NCBI GenBank assembly: GCA_035934555.1
Contig: DASYXT010000084.1
Coordinates: 1 to 40,317 of the forward strand
DNA length: 40,317 bases
Direction: 5' to 3'
From: DASYXT01 sp035934555
GTDB lineage: Bacteria; Verrucomicrobiota; Verrucomicrobiia; Limisphaerales; UBA8199
Below the pieces are notes generated by a model, which saw only the letters and a program-made list of their open reading frames with translations, made no database searches and had not been told where the DNA came from. Positions 15,987 through 23,755 of this stretch are shown piece after piece. Both the position numbers and the translations under genes were made by a program. Position 1 is the first letter of the stretch, and every line of letters starts with the position of its first letter.

Positions 15987-16244
15987 TTAAGTTGACTGGC
16001 GAATCAGGCCGTAAAGCAGCATCACCATCCCGGCCAGGGTTACGCCACTGCGAACGGCCGACAGGTCCACCTGTGGCAGCAGCACTAAGTCCACGAAAAG
16101 CAAGACGTTCGTCACCGCCAGGCACACGAAACACAACGTGCTCCAGAACAGCAACCCGCCCCGGGTGCGGGCGTACTGGCGCAGCAGCAAAAACGCGCAG
16201 CCAAAGCTGGTGAGCCCACACAGAATATAAACGACTTCGGCCAT
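15987..16244 (-). CDS. DUF5985-like small membrane protein (copy 2)
   Basis: An 85-residue protein beginning MAEVVYILCGLTSFGCAFLL, with a loop YARTRGGLLFWSTLCF matching the same place in the neighbouring DUF5985-like protein, then two more hydrophobic segments. ATG 16244 is preceded by AAGGA at nine bases, so the long upstream frame is not used. It starts five bases after the regulator stop. The pairing implies a hetero-oligomeric membrane complex, but no function is known. Confidence 0.8.
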   Translation of the reverse strand: MAEVVYILCGLTSFGCAFLLLRQYARTRGGLLFWSTLCFVCLAVTNVLLFVDLVLLPQVDLSAVRSGVTLAGMVMLLYGLIRQST

Positions 16245-16249
16245 AGGAT

Positions 16250-16630
16250 TTATTCCTTTCGCAACCTGAATGCATTCGCGAAATCCTTCACCGCATCCGT
16301 CGGCTGGCCATAAATGGCCTCCACCACTGCGACGCGGCGTTCGCGATATGCGGCAGCTAATTCCGCAACCGCCTGCGCCAACTCGGGAGTGTTGGGCGTA
16401 AACTCGTAAGTGCCATTGGTCCGGGCGACGAGCAACCCCGCGCGCGCGAAGGTCTCGAGGCATTGGCTGACAGATTTCTCGCTGCTCTGGATGATGCGGA
16501 ACACCTCAGCCACGGTCCAAATTTTAGCCGGCTGCTTCTGGAACAGGCACAACATTTCCACCTGCTCGACTGAATGGATGAATCGAGCCATGAATTGCCG
16601 CAACGCAGGAGTTATTAAGCCGTTGGACAC
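16250..16630 (-). CDS. Winged-helix transcriptional regulator (probable)
   Basis: A 126-residue protein. Residues 20-75 (FIHSVEQVEMLCLFQ...KIWTVAEVFRIIQSSEKSVSQCLETFARAGLLV) read as a winged helix-turn-helix with a beta-hairpin containing NGTYEF. The C-terminal 50 residues form a charged amphipathic helix (AYRERRVAVVEAIYG). It is first in an operon with two DUF5985-like membrane proteins and a methyltransferase, and probably controls that operon. The start is GTG 16630; ATG 16591 would remove 13 residues. No family name is recognised. Confidence 0.65.
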   Translation of the reverse strand: MSNGLITPALRQFMARFIHSVEQVEMLCLFQKQPAKIWTVAEVFRIIQSSEKSVSQCLETFARAGLLVARTNGTYEFTPNTPELAQAVAELAAAYRERRVAVVEAIYGQPTDAVKDFANAFRLRKE

Positions 16631-16659
16631 GAAAACTTCTCAATATCGCGCCACAGCGC

Positions 16660-16800
16660 CTTTAGTGGTGGTGGTGGCAGCCGTGCCGGCTGCCAGTGCG
16701 TGCGGCATCCTGCCGCATATTGTGCTTCATGGAGGCTGGAAACCCTCGGCCCCGGCAGCCTGGAAGCCCGCTCGCTGCAACTGCGGCGGCAGGTCGCAGT
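16660..16800. repeat. GC-rich imperfect palindromes upstream of the regulator
   Basis: The gap 16631-16881 has no gene. It contains GGCAGCCGTGCCGGCTGCC, an almost perfect palindrome, followed by TGCGGC...TGCCGCA. These look like intergenic repeat remnants, but no second copy was located in the window. Confidence 0.35.
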
Positions 16801-16881
16801 GAAGCCTGCTTGGATTATTTCGGAGGTCGCCTTGGTGCGGTATGGGGTGTTTCCCGTAGAGAGGAAGAACCCGGCCGAGGT

Positions 16882-18123
16882 TCAGGAACCCGGTGGTCGG
16901 CCGGCCATAGCCCTGCCGGCGAGCCAGCCGGTGGTCCAGGCAGACTGGAAATTGAATCCACCTGTCAGGCCATCGATATCGAGTAGTTCACCGCCAAAAT
17001 AGAGCCCGGGGCAAACACGGCTCTCCATGGTTTTGAAATTGACCTCATTCAAGCGCACGCCACCACAGGTGACGAACTCGTCCTGGTTGAGTGTTTTGCC
17101 GGTCACCTGCAATGCAGTGCGAGTCAGTTGCTGGAGGAGACGATGGCGACTGGCACGGGACAGCCCGGCCCACCGAGTCTCGCGGGGAATACCGCAAGCC
17201 AGGACCAGAGCTTCCCAGAGCCGCTGGGCCAAGGGTGGCGGTGGGCTGTTGACGACGAGACGGGCGGGCTGTGCCGCTCCAAGGGAATGCATCAGCCCGG
17301 CCAAGGCTTGCTCGTTGAGGTGCGGAAGCCAATTGAGCTGAACTTCGAATTGATAATCCAGCGCATGCAGTGCCCGGGCGCCCCAGGCGGAGAGGGACAG
17401 AATAGCCGGGCCGCTCAGCCCCGCGTGGGTGAGCAGCACCGCCCCGGTTACGCGTAGCCTCAAGGCGGGCGAGGAAACTTTCACGGCCGGCACAGATATG
17501 CCCGCGAGCTCCCTAACCCAGGGTGCGGCAACATGGAACGTGAAAAGTGAAGGAACAGGCGGCTCGAGGGTGTGGCCCAGTGACACCGCCAGCCGGCCAG
17601 CCGCAGCCGCTCGGCAGCCACCAGTGGCCAGCATCAAAGAGTCACATTCGATAATTTCGGCATTGGCCAAGCTCAGCTCAAAACCGCCTCCCGGCCGACA
17701 GGCGGTGCGTTCGACGGCGCAGTTGGCGATGAGCTCGACCCTGGCCGCGCGCGCCGCGTGCAGCAGACAATCAATGATCGTTTGCGACGAATCAGTGACA
17801 GGAAACAGCCGCCCATCGGCCTCGGTTTTAAGCCGCACGCCGCGCGCTGCGAACCAGGCGATTGTATCGCGCGGCTGAAAGAGTTGAAAAGGGCCGAGCA
17901 GGACCGCGCCCCCACGGGGGTAATGCGCGCTTAGCTCGCGCGGATCAAAGCAGTCATGGGTGACGTTGCAGCGCCCGCCACCGGAGATGCTGACCTTGGC
18001 CAGGTAACGCGGGCCTTTTTCGAGCACGGTCACGGCCGCATCCGGGGCAGCTTCCGCGCAGGTAATAGCGGCGAACATGCCGGCAGCGCCCCCGCCCACG
18101 ATGACCACACGCTTTTGGCCCAT
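16882..18123 (-). CDS. HI0933/YhiN-family flavoprotein (FAD-dependent oxidoreductase)
   Basis: A 413-residue FAD protein. The dinucleotide fold GGGAAGMFAAI begins at residue 10, and the SISGGGRCNVTH block (about 46-57) is the signature of the HI0933 family. A C-terminal FAD motif reads GLYFGGELLDIDGLTGGFNFQSAW. Substrates are not established for most members, and the name aminoacetone oxidase used for some is uncertain. ATG 18123 is well supported by the immediate GQKRVVIVGGG strand. The downstream pseudouridine synthase gene lies upstream on the same strand, 12 bp away, so the two may be co-transcribed. Confidence 0.9.
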   Translation of the reverse strand: MGQKRVVIVGGGAAGMFAAITCAEAAPDAAVTVLEKGPRYLAKVSISGGGRCNVTHDCFDPRELSAHYPRGGAVLLGPFQLFQPRDTIAWFAARGVRLKTEADGRLFPVTDSSQTIIDCLLHAARAARVELIANCAVERTACRPGGGFELSLANAEIIECDSLMLATGGCRAAAAGRLAVSLGHTLEPPVPSLFTFHVAAPWVRELAGISVPAVKVSSPALRLRVTGAVLLTHAGLSGPAILSLSAWGARALHALDYQFEVQLNWLPHLNEQALAGLMHSLGAAQPARLVVNSPPPPLAQRLWEALVLACGIPRETRWAGLSRASRHRLLQQLTRTALQVTGKTLNQDEFVTCGGVRLNEVNFKTMESRVCPGLYFGGELLDIDGLTGGFNFQSAWTTGWLAGRAMAGRPPGS

Positions 18124-18135
18124 GAGACTCCAATC

Positions 18136-19134
18136 CTAATGTCCGGCGCGCAGCGCGGCTTCGAGCCGGCGGAGGTCTTTGGGCAAATCAGCGGTCCAGG
18201 TCATTCGTTGGCCGGGGTGATCGGGATGTTCCAGGCTCAGCACGGCAGCGTGCAGGGCTTGACGCGGGAAAAGCACCAGACGGGTGCCGCCGGCATTCAG
18301 CCGCCCTTCCGGGTGGTAAACGCGATCACCCACAAGCGGCAGTCCGGCATAGGCGGCCTGGGCGCGGATTTGGTGTTTGCGCCCGGTTTCGAGCCGAAGC
18401 CGCAATTTTGTGACGCAGCCTTTGTCGCCGGCCAAGGGGTACTCGGCCAACACCTTATAGTGGGTTATCGCTTCGCGAGCTTCGGAGGCGCCGGTTGGCG
18501 CCCGGGGCAGTACATGCTGGCGCAGCTCATCCTGGTTCAACTCCAACCATTGATGCCAGGTGCCCTGTTGGGCGGGGGCGCGGCCTTCGGCAAAGGCGAC
18601 ATATTCCCGCTTCATTGTGTGGGCCTGCAATTGGTTGATGAGGTGCTCGCGAGCGGCCGGGTTCAGCGCGAGGCAAAAGACGCCGCTGGTGTATTGGTCC
18701 AGACGATGGACGGGCAGGGGTTGGAGTTGGCGATAAGCCGGCGGAAGTGTGCGGCCGGCGATGCCGCTCTCACGCGCTTTTAAGCGGCCCGCCAAAAAGT
18801 CAGCCAGGATGCTCAGCGCCGAAAGGCCCGCATTGGGGGCGGGCACTGAGAGCAGGCCCGGCCCCTTATTGACGATCGCGAACGCGGCGTCGAGATAAAC
18901 CACCGCGACGCGCGGATGGATTTGCCAGCCGGCGCCGCATTCAAGCGTGGTCGCTCGCCGGTCCAGTAACTGGAGCGCGTCTCCGGGCTCGGCGATCGGC
19001 TGGTGCGGCTTGCGCACAATAGCTCCGCGCACACTCACACGCCCGGCCAGTATCCATTGTTTGGCACGGGTTTTGGGCGTCTCGGGATACTGCTCTAATA
19101 GCCAATCCAGCAGAGGCCTGGTTTCGTTCTCGAT
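18136..19134 (-). CDS. RluA-family pseudouridine synthase with S4 domain; start codon unusual
   Basis: The catalytic block HRLDQYTSGV with the essential Asp is followed by the RluA motif RLETGRKHQIR. The enzyme isomerises uridine in rRNA or tRNA. GTG 19038 is the only ordinary start, but the open frame continues upstream through PLLDWLLEQYPE and TRAKQWILAGRVSV, a clear S4 RNA-binding domain. No ATG, GTG or TTG occurs before the in-frame stop. GGAGG (19139-19143) lies four bases before an ATC at 19134, which I take as the likely start; a mutated ATG is the alternative. Starting at 19038 gives 300 residues with a broken S4 domain; 19134 gives 332. Confidence 0.85.
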   Translation of the reverse strand: MENETRPLLDWLLEQYPETPKTRAKQWILAGRVSVRGAIVRKPHQPIAEPGDALQLLDRRATTLECGAGWQIHPRVAVVYLDAAFAIVNKGPGLLSVPAPNAGLSALSILADFLAGRLKARESGIAGRTLPPAYRQLQPLPVHRLDQYTSGVFCLALNPAAREHLINQLQAHTMKREYVAFAEGRAPAQQGTWHQWLELNQDELRQHVLPRAPTGASEAREAITHYKVLAEYPLAGDKGCVTKLRLRLETGRKHQIRAQAAYAGLPLVGDRVYHPEGRLNAGGTRLVLFPRQALHAAVLSLEHPDHPGQRMTWTADLPKDLRRLEAALRAGH

Positions 19135-19235
19135 AAGACCTCCGCGGCTAGTAGTAAAATCTCATCATGCGCGTTCAAAAGCTACTCTCTTTACCAACCC
19201 GCCACAACCCCGTTTCAAATACCCGCCGGCTCGAT

Positions 19236-19262
19236 TTGACCTTTCCGCGTCGGTATGATAAT
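19236..19262 (+). promoter_or_regulatory. vapBC promoter
   Basis: TTGACC (19236-19241), 15 bases, GATAAT (19257-19262). Transcription would begin at about 19269-19271, the first base of the antitoxin ATG, and no ribosome-binding site is present, so the message is probably leaderless. Confidence 0.6.
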
Positions 19263-19268
19263 CATACC
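19252..19268. promoter_or_regulatory. Palindromic operator for VapB autoregulation
   Basis: GGTATGAT (19252-19259) and ATCATACC (19261-19268) are a perfect 8-bp inverted repeat with a one-base centre. It covers the -10 element and stops two bases before the antitoxin ATG, as expected for autorepression by an AbrB-type antitoxin. Confidence 0.75.
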
Positions 19269-19270
19269 CA

Positions 19271-19519
19271 ATGACGACGAACATCGGACAACGTGGCCAG
19301 GTGGTGATTCCGAAGGCAATTCGGATCAGCCGGAACATCGAACCGGGGGATGATTTTGAAGTGCTGACCGACGAAGACGACCTCGACCTCATACTTTTGC
19401 GCCGAATCCGGCCGAAGGCGAACGCTGGGTTAGTCGAATGCCTCGCCGCCTGCCCGGTCAAGGGGCCGCTCGCCCGGTTGCCGCGAAGACGCGAGCCGAT
19501 GCGCAAGATTCGCCTATGA
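19271..19519 (+). CDS. vapB: Antitoxin VapB, AbrB/MazE-like
   Basis: An 82-residue protein whose first 45 residues (TTNIGQRGQVVIPKAIRISRNIEPGD) form the swapped-hairpin AbrB DNA-binding fold: G.RGQVVIPK.IR...I..GD is diagnostic. The C-terminal half is charged and probably contacts the toxin. A perfect palindrome over its promoter is its likely operator. Its TGA overlaps the toxin ATG as ATGA. The start is the first ATG after the promoter, giving a leaderless message. Confidence 0.85.
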   Translation: MTTNIGQRGQVVIPKAIRISRNIEPGDDFEVLTDEDDLDLILLRRIRPKANAGLVECLAACPVKGPLARLPRRREPMRKIRL

Positions 19520-19932
19520 ACTACCTGGTGGATACCAATGTCCTGTGCGAACCGCGGCAAAATCGGCCTGAGCAGAAAGTCGTCCAATGGTTAAAGGACA
19601 ACGAATCGAACCTATATACGAGCGCCTTGGTCATGGGTGAAATTCGTTACGGCATTGAATTCCTGCCGCCAAATAGGGCGAAACGCGAGGTCCTGCTGCG
19701 CTGGTATGAGCAACTTCTCGACATCATGGTTGGCCGCGTTCTTTCCGTAAACTCTCGCGTAGCGGAGGAATGGGCTAAATTGCAAGCGAAGGCCAAATCC
19801 AGAAGCCTTATCTTGCCGGCCGTGGGTAGTCTCCTGGCAGCTACGGCCTGTCGCTACCAATTAACGATCGCCACCGACAACGTGAACGATTTCAAAGCGG
19901 CCGGAGTCAAAATCTTCAATCCATTCGATTAA
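19516..19932 (+). CDS. vapC: VapC-type PIN toxin with a substituted catalytic residue
   Basis: A 138-residue PIN protein beginning MNYLVDTNVLCEPRQ (Asp6), with MGEIRYG (Glu42) and TIATDNVNDF near the C-terminus. In the third conserved motif, normally LP..D.LLAATA, this protein reads LPAVGSLLAATA: the expected Asp104 is Gly (codon GGT at 19825-19827, one base from GAT). Loss of this acid usually damages metal binding, so the toxin may be attenuated or dead although the frame is intact. It is coupled to vapB by a four-base overlap. The next gene on the same strand starts 72 bases later. Confidence 0.85.
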   Translation: MNYLVDTNVLCEPRQNRPEQKVVQWLKDNESNLYTSALVMGEIRYGIEFLPPNRAKREVLLRWYEQLLDIMVGRVLSVNSRVAEEWAKLQAKAKSRSLILPAVGSLLAATACRYQLTIATDNVNDFKAAGVKIFNPFD

Positions 19933-20004
19933 TTAGGGACGGTTGTTTCCCCCGGTTAGCACAAACATCTTGCGTTGGCCTCCCGGCGCCTTTACCGATC
20001 GGAC

Positions 20005-21291
20005 ATGTTTTCGGAGCAAATCGAGCTGCGGGGGCACATCATTGATTCGCTCATCTTGCCCAAGGTGCTGGATGAGATTCTTACTTACGGCGGCAGTTTT
20101 AACATCCGCGAAATACGCATCGGCAAGCAACGGCACGACGCCAGCTATGCGTGCATCGATGTTTTTGGGCCGACGCCAGAATTGGTGGACGACATCGTGC
20201 GCCGATTGCGTCAACACGGCGCGGAAGTAGTCGAGCAAACGAATGTTCGTTTGGACGAAGCGCCGGCCGACGGCGTTTTTCCGCCCGATTTCTACGTTAC
20301 CACAAACCAGCAGACGTTTGTGCATCTGGACGGGAAATGGATCGAGGTGCACCCCTCGACGATGGATTGCGGGATTGCCGTGGACCTGCAAACGCGGCAA
20401 GCGACTACCGTGAAGTTTTATCAGGTGCGCAAGGGCATGCTGCTGGCCGTGGGTCATCATGGGATTCGGGTGATGCCGGTGCAACGCGCGACGGACCGCC
20501 GCACGGTCTTCGAGTTCATGGCCAGCAGCGTATCGAGTGAGAAGCCGAAGAGCGCCGTCATTCGCGAGGTAGCGGCCGAGTTCCGCCTGGCGCGGGAAGC
20601 CGGCAGCAAGATTCTGGTTGTCGCCGGCCCGGCCGTGGTCCACACCGGCGCGGGCGAGCATTTCGAACGGCTGATTGAATGGGGTTATGTGAACCTGCTC
20701 TTCGCCGGTAATGCCTTGGCGGCCCATGATATCGAACACGCCTTGTTCGGCACTTCCTTGGGGGTCTATCTCGAGAAGGGCGCACTGGCCGATGAAGGCC
20801 ACGAAAATCACGTCCGCGCCATTAATACCATTCGCGCCGCGGGTGGCATTAGCGAGGCCGTCAATAAAGGCATTCTGCGCTCCGGCATCATGCATCATTG
20901 CGTCAAGCACGGCGTGGAGTTTGTCCTGGCCGGTTCGATCCGCGACGATGGTCCCTTGCCGGAGGTGGTCACGGATGTGGTCGCGGCGCAAAAGCTGATG
21001 CGCTCGAAACTGGAGGGTGTCACGATTGCATTGATGATGGGGACCATGCTTCACTCGATTGCGGTGGGAAACCTCCTGCCGGCGAGTGTCAAAACCATCT
21101 GCGTGGATATCAATCCGTCAGTTGTCACCAAGCTCACGGACCGCGGGACGTTTCAAGCCGTCGGGCTGGTGACGGACATCGAACCGTTCCTGCGCGAGTT
21201 AACCGAGTTCCTGGGCCAGCCGAGTGCCGTGACCGCCCCGGGAACCACAGCGGAACCGCAGAATCCCCGCACGACGGTTCCAACGCGCTAA
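20005..21291 (+). CDS. Ornithine cyclodeaminase-type protein (TIGR00300, ArgZ C-terminal-like)
   Basis: A 428-residue protein of the TIGR00300/LOR-SDH family, the domain forming the C-terminal half of cyanobacterial ArgZ (AgrE), where it converts ornithine to proline with NAD. The family start is clear in FSEQIELRGHIIDSLILPK. The NAD-binding half has KILVVAGPAVVHTGAG, NLLFAGNALAAHDIE and SIRDDGPLPEVV. ATG 20005 matches the family start; an upstream TTG extension does not. Archaeal relatives also occur as stand-alone enzymes. It is followed after six bases by a gene for the other half of ArgZ. The exact reaction here is inferred from family and context. Confidence 0.85.
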   Translation: MFSEQIELRGHIIDSLILPKVLDEILTYGGSFNIREIRIGKQRHDASYACIDVFGPTPELVDDIVRRLRQHGAEVVEQTNVRLDEAPADGVFPPDFYVTTNQQTFVHLDGKWIEVHPSTMDCGIAVDLQTRQATTVKFYQVRKGMLLAVGHHGIRVMPVQRATDRRTVFEFMASSVSSEKPKSAVIREVAAEFRLAREAGSKILVVAGPAVVHTGAGEHFERLIEWGYVNLLFAGNALAAHDIEHALFGTSLGVYLEKGALADEGHENHVRAINTIRAAGGISEAVNKGILRSGIMHHCVKHGVEFVLAGSIRDDGPLPEVVTDVVAAQKLMRSKLEGVTIALMMGTMLHSIAVGNLLPASVKTICVDINPSVVTKLTDRGTFQAVGLVTDIEPFLRELTEFLGQPSAVTAPGTTAEPQNPRTTVPTR

Positions 21292-21297
21292 GGGCGC

Positions 21298-22098
21298 ATG
21301 CGCAAGTTGCTCCTCTGCCCGCCGGACCATTACGGGATTGAGTACGAAATCAATCCGTGGATGAAGCGCTCGCAGGGGGCGGTGTTGCCAATGGCGCGGG
21401 CGCAATGGCAGGGACTCTATGATCAGCTTCGGGGCCTGGGTTGCCCGATCGAGTTGCTGACGCCGCAACCGCACTTGCCGGACATGGTATTCACCGCGAA
21501 CGCCGGCCTGGTCGCGGGAAATAAATTTATCCGCAGCAATTTCCGGTATCCTGAGCGGCGCGGCGAAGAAGCGCATTTCGAAGAATGGTTTGCGGCGAAG
21601 AAGTACGAAATCGTGCGCCTGCCGGAGGGCATGTTTTTCGAGGGCGAAGGCGATGCGTTGTTCAGCGGTTCGACCCTTTTTTGCGGCTATCGATTCAGGT
21701 CGGATATCCGGTCACACCAATTTCTGGGGGAATTGCTGGAATGCCTGGTCGTTTCCGTCGAATTGGTTCAGGACCGCTTTTATCATCTCGACACTTGTTT
21801 CTGTCCACTGCCGGATGAGAGCGCGCTGTGGTTTCCGGATGCGTTCGACCGTTATGCGCAGCAGGCGATTCGCAAGCATGTGCGCCGGTTGATCGCCGTG
21901 ACGCCGGAGGAGGCCGGGCATTTCGCCTGCAATGCGGTGATTTGGCAACGCGAAGTGGTGCTGCCCGAAGACTGCCCGTTATTATCGGCCGCTATGAGCG
22001 AATCAGGTTTTAACCCGCACCCGCTGCCGATGACCGAATTTCTCAAGGCCGGCGGGGCATGTAAATGCCTGACGCTTCTTATGCCGCAAAAGGAGTGA
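21298..22098 (+). CDS. Arginine dihydrolase-like amidinotransferase-fold protein (ArgZ N-terminal-like)
   Basis: A 266-residue guanidine-modifying enzyme of the GDAT fold. Candidate active-site residues are all present: Asn68 in FTANAGL, the acidic pair in FEGEGD (117-119), His163 in YHLDTCFC and the nucleophile Cys255 in GGACKCLTL. These correspond to the Asn, Glu/Asp, His and Cys of ArgZ, which turns arginine into ornithine, two NH3 and CO2 rather than citrulline. The Asn in TANAGL separates dihydrolases from ordinary deiminases. It lies six bases after the ornithine cyclodeaminase-type gene, so the pair could take arginine to proline. A dimethylargininase activity is the main alternative. 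Confidence 0.8.
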   Translation: MRKLLLCPPDHYGIEYEINPWMKRSQGAVLPMARAQWQGLYDQLRGLGCPIELLTPQPHLPDMVFTANAGLVAGNKFIRSNFRYPERRGEEAHFEEWFAAKKYEIVRLPEGMFFEGEGDALFSGSTLFCGYRFRSDIRSHQFLGELLECLVVSVELVQDRFYHLDTCFCPLPDESALWFPDAFDRYAQQAIRKHVRRLIAVTPEEAGHFACNAVIWQREVVLPEDCPLLSAAMSESGFNPHPLPMTEFLKAGGACKCLTLLMPQKE

Positions 22099-22110
22099 AC
22101 CGAACCGGCC

Positions 22111-22222
22111 GGAGCGCGGACTTTAGTCCGCAGCAACGCACGAAGGAGCAGCGCGCTACTACCTTAACCACGCCACATTCAGTTCAAATGCTGCTGCGGA
22201 CTGGCTAAAAGTCCGCGCTCCG
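22111..22222. repeat. Inverted pair of dispersed palindromic repeats (REPIN-like)
   Basis: A copy at 22111-22136 (GGAGCGCGGACTTTAGTCC, then GCAGCA) faces an inverted copy at 22191-22222 (TGCTGCGGAC ... GTCCGCGCTCC) about 54 bases away, so the whole can fold as one long hairpin. It fills the gap between two convergent genes. An isolated half-site, GGAGCGCGGACTTC, occurs near 23700. Confidence 0.75.
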
Positions 22223-22257
22223 CGCCTGTGCGAATGGTTGCTCCGCTTCGGTTCGTA

Positions 22258-23655
22258 TCAGGGACCCGAGAGTGTGCGTTGCGGCATGCCTGGGGGTAAG
22301 GCGCTGCGCGGGACGTGAATGGAGTCGCCTGGCTGAAGGTTATTGAAATTCACGTTCGGGTTAGCCGCCAGGATCGCGCTCTCCGGCACGCCATAAATCA
22401 TCGCAATGGTAGCCGGCGTATCTCCAGGGCGCAGGGTGTAGGTCGGCTGGGAGGGAAATTGGGGCGGGAGCGGTGGCTCCGGCGGCAACTGCTGCCCGGT
22501 GGCGATGGCATTGGCGCGAAGTTGGTCCAATTCCATTTGCTTCAGCTCAATCGCTTTCTGCTGGTCTGTCAGGTTGGTGTTGGATTGGATGGATTGCTGG
22601 GTTGCCGCCGCCGCCAGATTAATCTGATATAAGCTCTTGGCGGCCTCCGGGGTGCCCGCCTGGTCCGCCTGGGCGACGGCATCACGATAGAGCGGGTCCT
22701 GTAACAATTGGTATTCCTGATAACGCTGCGGGCCCAAGGCAGTTTTGATGGCGAGTTCCTTCTGCTGTTCGAGTTGTTGGCGGGTTAAGGCCACCGACGG
22801 ATCATTGCTGTCGCCAAGCGCATCAATCTGATTCTGCAGCGCGTCAGTGCCCCGGAAAATCGCGCGGAACTCTTCGGGAGTGGCGTTAAAATACTGAAGT
22901 TGACCGAATTCAGCGCGCAGGTCGTTCGCGTATTGAGAATAGCGCAGGAGATATTCTTCCAATTGTCCCGGGGAAAGCACGCCGGCCAACTCGTTGCGAG
23001 TTTGGTCGCGGATTTTAGCCAATTCCGCCGGATCGACCGGTTTGCCGGCCTGTCGTTGCGCATCAAGATAAGCCTGCAGCCGCGCTTCGGAGCGCGCGTT
23101 GATATCCTGGATGGTCTGCTTGGTATCGGCGGGCAGGCTGCCGAGCACCGGGCCGTCCAGCACAATGCCGGGATGGGAGGGCCGCGGCAGGCTGGCCAGG
23201 TCGCCGCTTTCCCAATTGGTGCCGAGCAGGCGGGTCAACAGCGCGTGCCGCTCGTCATCGAGTTTGCGGGTCGTGTCTTCCGCAATCTGCATGACGTTGG
23301 TATCCGGTTCACTCCGCCACCATTGTTGTTCCGGAGTGACGAGTTCGGTGGCCAGTTTTCGCGCATAGAGCGCATTGACGTCGGCGATGATGATGTCGCG
23401 TATGGTTTGCTCCGGACAACCAATCCCGCGCAGGTTGCCGATGTAAGTGGGGTAATCCGGCGACTCGACTTCCTGCCAGGTGAAGAACTGGCGGCGCAGA
23501 ACAATATTGGTGCGCGTGGTGACGGAGCCGGTGGGGTTTACCGCCGCAAGGCCGGACCGGTGGTAGGCAGAAAACGGAGGAACAGCGGCCCACCAGAGGA
23601 CGCCTAAGAGAACATTCACCCCCAGCGAAATCGAGGCCGTCAACCGCCAGCGCAT
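22258..23655 (-). CDS. Envelope protein with C-terminal LysM domain
   Basis: A 465-residue protein with an N-terminal hydrophobic signal/anchor (ISLGVNVLLGVLWWAAV), then a long helical region with repeated Gln-rich segments (residues 90-380), and a C-terminal LysM unit: YTLRPGDTPATIA...ILAANPNVNFNNLQPGDSIHVP (about 405-450). LysM binds peptidoglycan, so the protein probably sits in the periplasm attached to the wall. The middle region does not match a known enzyme. It is convergent with the arginine gene pair and faces purM across a 100-bp divergent gap. Confidence 0.85.
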   Translation of the reverse strand: MRWRLTASISLGVNVLLGVLWWAAVPPFSAYHRSGLAAVNPTGSVTTRTNIVLRRQFFTWQEVESPDYPTYIGNLRGIGCPEQTIRDIIIADVNALYARKLATELVTPEQQWWRSEPDTNVMQIAEDTTRKLDDERHALLTRLLGTNWESGDLASLPRPSHPGIVLDGPVLGSLPADTKQTIQDINARSEARLQAYLDAQRQAGKPVDPAELAKIRDQTRNELAGVLSPGQLEEYLLRYSQYANDLRAEFGQLQYFNATPEEFRAIFRGTDALQNQIDALGDSNDPSVALTRQQLEQQKELAIKTALGPQRYQEYQLLQDPLYRDAVAQADQAGTPEAAKSLYQINLAAAATQQSIQSNTNLTDQQKAIELKQMELDQLRANAIATGQQLPPEPPLPPQFPSQPTYTLRPGDTPATIAMIYGVPESAILAANPNVNFNNLQPGDSIHVPRSALPPGMPQRTLSGP

Positions 23656-23755
23656 ATACTTATTTAGCCGGATTTTCTCATTACCGCAAATCCAAAATGG
23701 GGAGCGCGGACTTCGGGTTTGTAATTCTGCCCTCCCCCATTACTCTCTGGCCCGC

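Noticed and set aside
19933..21054. A 373-codon minus-strand frame opposite the TIGR00300 gene
   Set aside because: It is antisense to a gene with clear family motifs and its product has no recognisable pattern.
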